Positions 45,675 to 55,600 of a DNA stretch of 64,000 nt are shown here, piece after piece. Made by a program: the position numbers and the translations under genes. Positions within the stretch are counted from its first letter, which is position 1, and each line of letters begins with the position of its first letter. The notes beneath the pieces are model-generated. The model worked only from the letters and a program-made list of their open reading frames with translations, was not told the DNA's origin and made no database searches. Source of the DNA: Nephrocerus scutellatus (taxonomy: Eukaryota > Arthropoda > Insecta > Diptera > Pipunculidae); the NCBI GenBank assembly GCA_947095585.1, contig OX352765.1:17668444-17732443 (forward strand), in the 5' to 3' direction.

Positions 45675-47512
45675 TTAATAATAACTGGAATTCGCCGTTG
45701 TTGTTGAAAAGGTCATCTCAGATTGATATGCCTTTAATGCTGTCGTGTTTGTAGCATCAGTTATTGAATTGTTGGTACCAAACGCCGATCCACTGTCCTT
45801 AGCTTGTTGAGCAGCCAAATTAAATTGAATGAGAATTATTAAGTAACTGGTAATTCCTCCACTTACCTAATGTATTTGGATTTTACATAATGTTACTAGA
45901 TAATGTTAAAAAAAAACTTACACCATAGAGCGTTTCCATGTCCAGGGTGAAAAATCCGCAGGCCGAAAAATCCACCGAATGATTAAGCAGCTTTAATGAC
46001 AAATGGTTGACCTGGAAATTCAATAGGCAAAAAGAAAAAAAAAGGATATATTTTGAAATAGTTACAACTTACAATTTCATATAACATATTATTATCAGCT
46101 GCAACGCCACACTTATGCAAACAAATTCCCGTTCGCTTTGATTCCAGTGATGTCTTCCAACTTAAATAGATCAGGTAGACACACTTACCAGAAGTGTAGA
46201 ACAGAAATAAACTTGTAATAATGGCACTCTTAGCAGAACGGAACAGTGATGGAATTGGCTTTAGGTGGGTGGAGATAAAACATAATTTCTAGTGGTTCGA
46301 GTAATATTCCAAGTCACCTGTCCTTGTGTGCCGCAATAGAGAAAATACAACTGTGCCGTAAATATCAGAAATCCATAGGCCATCAAAATCAATATCGGAT
46401 AGCTCCACAGCTCGTTCAGGTTCTTGCCGATTTCACAAATTTCATCGTGCAACTGGCAGAGATTATTCAATTTGATTTCCATTTTACCAATGTCGCACAG
46501 ATCGCTCTCTATGGTACTCTTAAAAGTTTTTTCTTTATGTGGCGTAAATGAATTGATCGGTTTCGTTACTGAGAGGAGAACAGATTACTTCAACTATTTA
46601 CCAAAACGCCCACTGCCCACTATTTAACTTACTATTCTCCTCAAGCGGGAATATTTTATTACTTTTCTCTGGCAATAATTTAGATGACCTTAAATTGGCC
46701 AAAATTTCCCTTCCCCGATAACCCAAATCGGGTGGATCCAATTGCGATTGCGATGTTGACAAATGTAAATGCTTTATTCTGTTATGCTCCTCGACAAGAT
46801 CATCTAGGCTATTGTTAATACCTTGGAAACGCTGTTTCAACCCATACAAAATTGATGAGAACCAAATTTTGTCGAGCGAACTGTACAACGTCGGAACGCA
46901 TGAAACCATCCACAATGTCGATGAGAGTTTCGTGTAGTCAACTAGAAAAATGTATGTTGCCAATGTTATAGAAAGCTCTGAAACGATTGTTATTGCAATC
47001 ATAATGAAAATGCGATTTTTAATCACAGAATTATCGACAGCTATGTTCTCCTTGTGAAGTTTCTCATCGACGTTACAAATGCGATCGAACAACAGCCCAA
47101 TTCTTGATTGATTCGAAATTGCAGTTAATTGATCGACGACCATCATTACTGGTCCGATGTAGTTGAGAAAAAGTCCAATTACAAATGTAAGTGTACCTGA
47201 AAGCGAGAGGATTTTAATTGGTTACAGTTTGGAGGAAGATCATGCTGGTATTATACAGTGTTGTAAGTGTTACTCACTCTTCTGTGCCCTTATGTATTTA
47301 TCTTCATCGGCAAACGAATATATTAAAACATTGTACAGACAAAAGATCACTATCATTGCTGCAACCACTATAAGTGTACCCAGTTTTGATGGTTGAAGAG
47401 TTTTGTTGCTTCGATAGCTTTGCCATGATTGCGGATATATTCCAAATAGTTTACAAATAAAAAACAACAAACTGAAGTTTAGAATCAGTGCTTCAACTTT
47501 ATAAGAGGACAT
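45675..47512 (-). CDS. gustatory receptor (7tm_7 family, Gr28/Gr43a type), 6 exons, complete
   Basis: Exons 47512-47278, 47196-46633, 46568-46318, 46258-46073, 46011-45922 and 45866-45675 splice in frame to 505 residues and TAA. Internal donors are GT (GTGAGT, GTAAGT, GTGACT, GTAAGT, GTAAGT). A GTAAGT inside exon 4 (46188) must be ignored, because reading through it gives YTSGKCVYLIYLSWKTSLESKR. Hydrophobic segments fit seven membrane passes, including GTLIVVAAMIVIFCLYNVLI, TLTFVIGLFLNYIGPVMMVV, IFIMIAITIVSELSITLATY, WSYPILILMAYGFLIFTAQL and IITSLFLFYTS. The C-terminus carries the receptor signatures LLNHSVDFSACGFFTLDMETLYG and SYLIILIQF. The family forms ligand-gated cation channels in chemosensory neurons; Gr28 and Gr43a members sense bitter compounds, RNA, heat or fructose, so the ligand is open. 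The 60-residue tail after LIQF is Thr/Ser/Asn-rich and long for the family. Confidence 0.93.
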
Positions 47513-47849
47513 TTTTCTTATAACTCTCTCTAAAGAAAAACTCGTACTAATAACTAATAAACTCCGAATTCAAAATGAATTACCATTATGGAATTAGTTC
47601 AACAGGCTTTTAACTTATTAAACCATTAATGTATGTTTTTTAATTAAACCCATTGTTGTGATGTATTATCACATCGGCAACAATGTACATCAATGAATGT
47701 TTCACTCCACCAATTACTCTAATGTGCAAGAACCAATTATTTTAATTGCTTCACCTGTTGTTGAAAGCTGGAAATAAAGAAGGAGGAAGAAGCTATATCA
47801 ATATTGTTATTGATTTAATTGTTATTATTTACTAACCATAACTTTAAAA
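47513..47849. other. gustatory receptor upstream region
   Basis: AT-rich, no gene. It should hold the receptor promoter; no defendable core elements. Confidence 0.4.
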
Positions 47850-48125
47850 AGGGTAGGCTGTGCCAGATACACGGCCGCGAATTTTGAGCGTGACAACGTC
47901 AGCCCAGTCAGTCAGATAGAAAAGAAAACGAAGATCTATTCTGTGGGATTTCTTATTTCTTATAATTTTTTTATTTAACTAAGCTGTTTCCACATCACCC
48001 AATGGGGTAAGCTTTCAGATGCATTTTATCCCTACACACCGAATTTCATGCGATTCGCTTGAAAAATTGCTTTGTTCCCGAAATTCAAGACCATATTCCA
48101 GAATTTTGAGTATAACTGTCATGTC
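47850..48125 (+). repeat. diverged relative of the 537-bp repeat
   Basis: GGTAGGCTGTGCCAGATAC, GCGTGACAACGTCAGCCC, AAAACGAAGATCT, CCGAATTTCATGCGATTCGCTTG and GACCATATTCCAGAATTT follow the order of 4030-4360. It lacks the TAACAGTG array. Confidence 0.7.
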
Positions 48126-48733
48126 TGGTTAGATGCACCTTGCATCTGCTTGAAAGAGTACAGAACCGTGCGATAAAACTTATAAATTCTTAACTTAAAT
48201 TTCTTACAACGGAAAAACATTCCGTTGATAAGATGCTAAGACCTCTTAGCCTTACCACATAGCCTGCAGGTGCCAACCTCTTTTAGCCCAATCATCTCCG
48301 TTTACAATATTCTGTTAGGAACCCCGAAATAGTTCTTACATTACTTCTACTCAGTCGTAGTATTATCCGAGACCTCTTTGGGTTCTAGTTCCCTAACATT
48401 TCCCTCTACCTCATTTATATGCGGGTTAAAGCCAGCTTGAACTACGTTTTTACCGTTCCCATGTAGCTCTCAACTTATGTTGAACCTAGGATAAGCTATG
48501 GTTTCCTAACAAAGCGGTACCGTCTTTTAGCGGCCGTATTTTGTCGTGATGCGGTGACCGTTAAAAACGGCCGTCTTTACTTTGCTTATAGAAGACGGAG
48601 AACAGACAGTAGCGTATTGGTGGTTGTGGATTATGGACGAGGTAGACATAGCACTATTAGTATATTTGGAAGAATTCATCATTAGAAGAAAGTAAGATGT
48701 TTTAAAATCTTATATTTAAATATTTAAAAATTA
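48126..48733. other. unassigned DNA
   Basis: No supported gene. Some blocks (ATGCTAAGACCTCTTAGCC, AGCGGCCGTATTTTGTCG) look like remnants but match nothing else in the window. Confidence 0.35.
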
Positions 48734-49501
48734 CTTCAACGGACAATTTAACTATGCAGTGCAACATTAACCTTACTTTTGCGTACAAGCACTTATATTA
48801 CTTATAGAATATACTCTTAAAATCAACATAAACTGTATTAAAATACATATTAAAAATTATGTAGTATTTACCTGATTTTTTAATTCTACTCTCGATATTA
48901 TTCCACAAATTTTGTTTTAACTGGGCTTCAACGGACAACTTAACTATGCAGTGCAACATTAACCTTACTTTTGCGTACAAGCACTTATATTACTTATAGA
49001 ATATACTCTTAAAATCAACATAAACTGTATTAAAATACATATTAAAAATTATGTAGTATTTACCTGATTTTTTAATTCTACTCTCGATATTATTCCACAA
49101 ATTTTGTTTTAACTGGGCTTCAACGGACAACTTAACTATGCAGTGCAACATTAACCTTACTTTTGCGTACAAGCACTTATATTACTTATAGAATATACTC
49201 TTAAAATCAACATAAACTGTATTAAAATACATATTAAAAATTATGTAGTATTTACCTGATTTTTTAATTCTACTCTCGATATTATTCCACAAATTTTGTT
49301 TTAACTGGGCTTCAACGGACAACTTAACTATGCAGTGCAACATTAACCTTACTTTTGCGTACAAGCACTTATATTACTTATAGAATATACTCTTAAAATC
49401 AACATAAACTGTATTAAAATACATATTAAAAATTATGTAGTATTTACCTGATTTTTTAATTCTACTCTCGATATTATTCCACAAATTTTGTTTTAACTGG
49501 G
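48734..49501 (-). repeat. 192-bp tandem array, four exact-length units
   Basis: Units start at 48734, 48926, 49118 and 49310 (CTTCAACGGACAACTTAACT in units 2-4). They look identical except for AATTT versus AACTT near the start of unit 1. On the antisense strand every unit contains an open segment EAQLKQNLWNNIESRIKKSG followed directly by a GTAAAT donor. The preceding CACTGCATAG could serve as an acceptor. The right-hand unit joins unique DNA where the same exon-like piece has a different lead (NSKNYRKAQLKQ...). Confidence 0.95.
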
Positions 49502-49525
49502 CTTTTCTATAGTTTTTGCTGTTGA
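49400..49525 (-). pseudogene. possible Myb/zeste-like exon fragment at the array edge
   Basis: Antisense CTCAACAG (near 49525) could be an acceptor. The frame then reads QKLYRKAQLKQNLWNNIES-like sequence (phase uncertain at its start), ending IKKSG before GTAAAT (49447). LKQNLWNNIESRI resembles the tryptophan-containing helix of Myb/SANT or zeste-type DNA-binding domains that occur in transposon-linked proteins. Only about 20-24 residues are visible, so the family is a guess. Confidence 0.3.
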
Positions 49526-49639
49526 GATTATATAAAGCTTTATTAGTCCGTACAAAATCAATCGAAATTACGTAATTTTCGATGGTACATTTGCATTTGC
49601 ACACATTTTTCTTTCTTGTACATAGTTACAGGAATTATA

Positions 49640-49890
49640 GTACCTAATCATAAAATTTTTCGAACCGGTATTTTTGCAGATACCCATTTCCGTATCTCCT
49701 GAGTCGGAAAAAAAGAATAATAAAAAATCTCTGTATGTCTGTCTGTGTCCACTTTTTAGCCCAAAAGGCTAAGCTTTTTACATACATTGGAAGGTCCCAG
49801 TTGATTTTGGCGGAAATCGGCTAACCGGAAGTGGCAGTTTATTTGGACAGTTTTTCGAGTGTTTGCAAATGCAAATTTAAAAAAAAAAAA
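49640..49890 (-). repeat. dispersed repeat family E, antisense copy
   Basis: The antisense sequence carries ACACTCGAAAAACTGTCC, GCCACTTCCGG, AAGTGGACACAGACAGACAT, GACTCAGGAGATACGG and TCTGCAAAAATACCGG in the order of 39310-39615. It shares the run of about 300 bases with indels. Confidence 0.7.
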
Positions 49891-49959
49891 CATAAAAATA
49901 CATGCATGTGTGTGTAATATGTAATAAGAAGACAAGGGAAATCGAACACGAACGGCGAA

Positions 49960-50800
49960 AAACTTTTGTTTACATTTTTTTGTTGCATGTGTTGTTGTTG
50001 TGTTAGTATTAGCAGGGGTAAATCTCCCAAAATATACAGATCTGTTTTCGCTCTTCAGTAGAGTCATTTTGAAGGGAAACGAACAAGTTGTCTGCCAAAA
50101 GACAACTCTGGGGCAGAGTTTTACGAATAAAAAAACGACATTAGTGAACACAAATCGAATGATTGTGCAACGTGCCAAGAAAAATGACATCAGTTGTTAA
50201 TGTTAGTTTTAGTGAAAAGAGAGTTATTTCTACTGTTAGAGGCGATTTCCGAACTTCCGTCGATTTGCTTTTTATGAAAAACTAACAGCTTGAGAGCCAA
50301 AAAATTTATCCATGGCAGATTTTTTCTCAATACGAATTTAACATAAAACTCTTAACCGAGGCATTTGCCAGGCCAGGGAGTTTTTTCCATCTTATACTAT
50401 GTTTTTGTGATCGAGTTAACCCAGGGTTAACTCAGGTTTACGTGCACGGAAACGCTTATTATAATTGAGTTTCGTTAAACCCAAAGAAAATAGAGCGGTT
50501 AATTTTGGTTTGTCTGACTTTTCATTTCTAATGTCGTATTATTTTTTGTTTTAGAAATGAGCGCAGATTTTTTCTCGAAAAAACGAACACGAAAGCCAAC
50601 ATTGTTTTGTTGCATGTGTTGTTGTTGTATTTAATGAAAGAGGGATAAATCTCCCATAATATCATGATCTGTTGGAGGGGAAATCCGATCTACCGTAGAT
50701 TGTTTTTTTTTTTGAAAAACCGAGCAATTTGACAGCCAAAAATCAATCTGCGCCAGATTAGTTTTAAAAAGAAAACACGACACGCTCTTAGTTAACGATT
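49960..50800. repeat. diverged direct repeat pair
   Basis: TTGTTGCATGTGTTGTTGTTG plus GGGGTAAATCTCCCAAAATAT at 49980-50040 recurs as TTGTTGCATGTGTTGTTGTTG plus AGGGATAAATCTCCCATAAT at 50605-50665. Further matches follow (GAGCCAAAAAATTTATCC / CAGCCAAAAATCAATC; CTCTTAACCGAGG / CTCTTAGTTAACG). Two copies of one unknown repeat with different internal indels. Confidence 0.6.
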
Positions 50801-51765
50801 TCTTGTCCTTAACTCGATTCAAACTTTGTCATATACTACTTTTCCATGGACCTGAAAGAATTGAATTGGTTACATGTTTGTTTTCGTCAAAGTAAATTGG
50901 CTTGACGTGTTTCCATGTAATCATTCCATAGGAGATAATAGGAACGTGGTAATAAATCGTGTTCGATTGAACTGAACTAACTAAAGTAGTAACTAACTCT
51001 AAAGTAACAGAAGTGAAGAGACTGTTCGGTTGACAACTCTTCACTTTAGTTAAAAATTGAGCAAATGAATGAATCTGTTTTTCCTTTTTTTTAATTTTGA
51101 CATTTATATGAAGTGAAAAATACCAATCCATTAAGTAGCTCAATTAATTGAAGAGTAAAGGTCTAACTATAATGGACTTTAGTTGGATTAATTTAGCTGA
51201 TGTGAATGACTCATTACGTATGCTGTGACCATAATGTAATTTTGGTCGGTTTCGTCAAATGTTCGTTAATTTACGTGGGATTAAGTAAGTATTGATTATT
51301 GTGAATTTGCTGAGATCAGCAATTCACGATCGTTTAAAAGTTGTGGATATTTTCTTTTATAAATAGAGTGACACCAAAAAATTTAATTTTTCCATTTAGA
51401 TGTTAGTAACCCTTTATTTAATAAAATAGAGTAAACCATAAAATTTTAATATTTTCATTTAGATGCTACTTACCCTAATTTAGATAACAGAAAAATATTT
51501 CAATTTTTCCTGGTGAATACAAAAATTTTAAAGACAGATCTTCAATGCTTTGTGCAATTGGTGAAAACTGACATTTATCTCTGTGACAGCTCACTTAGCT
51601 ATATTTAAGCAATGGTGCCAACAAATTTAGTGGATATAGTTATAAATAATTAAGCAAACCTATACATTTGGGATTAGCCGTCTTTTTTTGGAATTTGTAC
51701 GCGATTCACTTCTAGTTCTGCAGACAAACAACAACAAAACAATACCTGTATTTTTTTTGCCGAGG
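50801..51765. other. unassigned DNA
   Basis: No supported gene; a 104-codon antisense frame at 50829-51143 has no recognised content. Confidence 0.4.
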
Positions 51766-51769
51766 ATTA

Positions 51770-52000
51770 AGGAATTACAACAACAATTGCACTGTCAAAT
51801 TCCTTCTTTGGAATTTGTAAACCTGCTGTTTGGCTGGTATGCTAATAGCTGTATTTTATTTGGAATCCGAATAAGGAATTCGAATGTTAAAACCAGCCAA
51901 AACCAGCGAAATAGCAGGTTTTCAAATTCCAAAGAAGGAATTCGACAGTGCAATTGCTGTTGTAATTCCCAATTCGAATTCAAATAAAATACAGCTAATG
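51770..52000. repeat. two interleaved inverted repeats (A-B-A'-B')
   Basis: Arm A (51771-51838, GGAATTACAACAACAATTGC ... GGCTGG) is the inverted partner of A' (51893-51970, CCAGCCAAAACCAGC ... TTGTAATTCC). Arm B between them (about 51845-51875, AGCTGTATTTTATTTGGAAT) is the inverted partner of B' after A' (about 51968-51995, AATTCAAATAAAATACAGCT). Arms match at roughly 85-95%. The order means both hairpins cannot form at once in a simple nested way. Confidence 0.88.
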
Positions 52001-52649
52001 TAAGAATAGTAACTGCCAATAATTACTCCAGTACCTAATCAAATTAAGCGATTAAAATTAAAGTATTGAAGTTCTAGGTGGCGCTCAACAAGGAAGCTTA
52101 GAAGTGTAGATCTAACAAGCTTGAGTTTAACAAGTTGACAAAAGTTATTTAATGTAATTTTTTTAAAGCATGGCTCAAAACGATGTTAATAAAATATAAA
52201 TGAATTGAATCTTATTTTGTACCCTCTACATCAACATTAAAGTGAGTTATGTACTAGAACAAGCTTGTACCCAGTATGTACAAGCATTTTGTTGACATTT
52301 ACCATTGTTGGCCATACCTTTCTTGGGTTGCCATTACCATACTTTTCGTTCAGTTCGGTGTTCGAACTTCGTTGGTACGTGAACGTGAGTGAAGTTCACT
52401 TTTCACTAAATGAAAATTTTTCGTTTCGCGAGTGATTATTGAAAAAATTTTCAGTCTATTATTTTGCACATAAAAGCTTACCATTTATACATAAAAAATA
52501 TATAAAGACAAGAATCAAATAAATAGTGATGAAAAGTGATAGAAGTATTTAATATAATTTATACATTGAAGAAGTTAAAGCAACTTAAAAAATCTTGCCG
52601 GCGTCCGCAAAAAAGCAGCAAAGCCTCAGCACTGAACTTGTAATGAAAA
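52001..52649 (+). promoter_or_regulatory. CPSF6 promoter and 5' leader region
   Basis: No gene in this stretch. A TCAGTT at 52350-52355 fits the arthropod initiator consensus, but no convincing TATA or downstream element accompanies it, so the start site is a guess. The leader before the ATG at 52650 contains no long competing upstream frame. Confidence 0.35.
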
Positions 52650-55600
52650 ATGGCTGACGGCGTGGCTATTGATTTGTACGGCGAAGATTTGGACAATGAT
52701 TTCAAACCTCAGGTTTGTTTTTTTTGTATCAAAAATGTTCTTTATACACTTAACAATTTGAAATTTCGTTTTTATTTTTGCAGATTGATTTTGCTGCGGA
52801 AGGTGTCGACTTGTATGATGATATCAGTGTACCAACAGATGGTGCGGCTGCAGGCGGCGCTGGAGCCGATGGAACATCAACATCGGGTCGATCCGTTGAT
52901 GGTTCCTCTGGACCAACATCAAATGGAGTTTACCATCAGAGTGGTAGCTTAACTCCCAATCATATGGGACGGCGTTATCAACTGTATGTCGGCAATTTGA
53001 CATGGGTATGTTGTCTTAATTTATCCTTCCGTTGCACGCATTAATATAATATTTTCTTTTTCATTTTAGTGGACAACTGATCAAGACATGACAAATGTAA
53101 TGCGTGACATTGGTGTTAATGATTTTCAAGAAGTAAAATTCTTTGAAAATCGTTCCAATGGCCAATCAAAGGGCTTTAGCGTGGTCTCTTTGGGTTCAGA
53201 GGCTAGTCTTCGTTTAGTTTTGGACCGTTTGCCTAGAAAAGAATTGCATGGCCAAGCTCCAGTAGTCACATATCCGACTAAACAGGCATTAAATCAGTTT
53301 GAAAGTTTACAAAAAACCAGGCCTGTTCCACCGCAACAGCAAAACGGACCGCCCCGTGGTCCAGCACCGAATATTGGCGGTGGCTCGATGCAGCAGCATC
53401 CGCAACAAGGTCCGATTCTTGGTCATCAGCCACGGATGATGAATCCTAATATGGCACCAGGTCAATTTCGTCCTCAGCATATGCCGCAAAATATGCAGGG
53501 CCCGCCAGGTCCTAATCAAGGACCACCCAGAATGCAGGTATGTACATTTTTATTTACACTCTTTATGACTATTAGATTTTATTGATTTGGTTTAGGATTA
53601 TTACCTAATTCCGCTCCTCTTTTTGCTCTTTTCGTACAATGCATCATAAGTAAAACTTAGTAAATTTACTCTACATATTTTCTCGAGCTTTTATTTAACG
53701 TTTTTCTGAATTGTTCTGAATGCTATTGAAGAGTTTAAATAGATAATACATACTCCTATAATTTATTGTAAATTTATTGGTTTTAATGGTAATATATTTT
53801 GTTTGTTATACATTGAATAATATGTACAATTTATTCTAACTACATTTTTTGTGATAATAGTATTTGAATTATTCTTTAATTTGTAGTTTTAGGAGTTTAT
53901 TGCTTTCTTTGATGCACTCCAGTTGTCGCCCATAGAACTTTGATCCTATTTTATCTTAGTTTTACTTTGAATATTTGTAAATCAGTTTTCTTAGATCAAA
54001 CATATGTTTTAAAAAAAACCTGTTAATGTTAAGGACAAAAAGTTTTGTTACCCTGAAAAAGTATTTAATAAATTTCGAATTATTTGCATTTTCGCAGACT
54101 CTTAAACACAAAATATAAGAAAAAACGTAAAGAACTACTATAATTTTAACATATAAAATATATTTCGCTGCGAAATTGAATTATTCATGTAACTAATGAT
54201 TTCAAAATGAATGGGAAATTGCAGTATTTTGTTTATAACTTGTAGTAAGTCGAGTGAGGCTCATTTTAAAGAACATCCAGAATGTGTTTACTCTTAAAAA
54301 GAAAGAAACAGAGGAAATATCATCAAATTCAGCTGTACAACCTCTAATTGATATCATTTCAATATATAAGTGTTGGTTTTCATTAATATCTGTTTGCAAT
54401 TGCACAAACCGTACCCGAAACCGTACCCACGGGTAAGCTGCATGGTTGCCTTTGTGTCCTATTGAACCAATTGTAGTCCCTTTTACAAAATGAGTTAAAA
54501 TTTGATCCAACGTCCATTTACGGACCACATTTTTTTTAACTTGCTTTTTATGTTTGGGCCAAATCTTGCGATGGAATTTTCATCCACTTCCTAAAGCCCA
54601 ACTTTTCTTAAACTTTGCATATCCGATGACAACGCTTTCTATAAAATTCTGAAATTGATCGGGCCATTGATTCCCATATAAATATTTTCAAAATTAACCC
54701 GATTATTTTCAAACTTTGCACCAAGACCACCTAAAAACCCCCTCAAGACCCCACTAAAGATCCTCACAAAACCCAACATGTATTTATTCTTATTACAGAA
54801 TTCATATGAAGCTCTAAAATTGTTTCTACTTACATATTTCCGATGACAATGTTAAATGCTCTGGTCTGGTACACAGACGGATCGAAGATGTAATCTGGAG
54901 TGGGAGCTGTGGTTTTCGCACCAAACACCAAAGTCTCGATCTCGAATAGGTATGAGACCCACTGGAAACAGCGGAACTCAATGCCATTGAGCTATGCGCT
55001 AGGATATCTTTTCTGATAGTCAAGCAGCACTGAAAGCGCTGTCGTCCAACATAATGCACTCTTAGTCAGTAAAATGCTGCTACGATGCATTGCAATTACT
55101 GGCAGGGCTTTACAGGGTGAAACTCGATAGGGCTGGATCGGGTCTGCGTTCTAAGGAGCGGAAACTTCCTGTGGTGTCAAATGGCTGCCATCACTGCCAT
55201 AATTATTAAGTGGAAAGGTAGACTTCGTCTGGCCCATTGGAACAATATCCCTGAGCTTAGACAATCCAAACGGTTAATCAGGCCCTTTTGCTATAAGGAA
55301 ATCCTTTATCTAGACAAGAATAGTACCTGAAAGCTGGTGAGCTTTCGCACGGGTCATTGTGGCCTGCGATATCACCTTAGTAAAATTAATCTTGGCTCTA
55401 ACACGGAATGTAGGTTCTTTTTTCATAATGTAAAGGGATTTGCACAATTATAGTGCTTAGCACACCTTGGGTGTTAGGCAATTAGGGAGAGGAAAAGATG
55501 AGATGTCTATGCACGCATGTCTTAAATGTCTGCAGATCATATAAATACGGAAACACAGAATGGGGCAATTCATTTCACATTCTGCTCGGAGGATGATGAA

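Noticed and set aside
46189..46258. Exon 4 of the gustatory receptor ending at the GTAAGT at 46188
   Set aside because: Splicing there breaks the frame; read-through preserves the receptor sequence.
48798..49364. Three identical 60-codon antisense genes
   Set aside because: They are the same frame in each tandem unit, running through an apparent splice donor; better read as repeat with an exon-like segment.
48734..49501. CRISPR-like array
   Set aside because: Units are 192-bp contiguous tandem repeats without spacers, in insect DNA.
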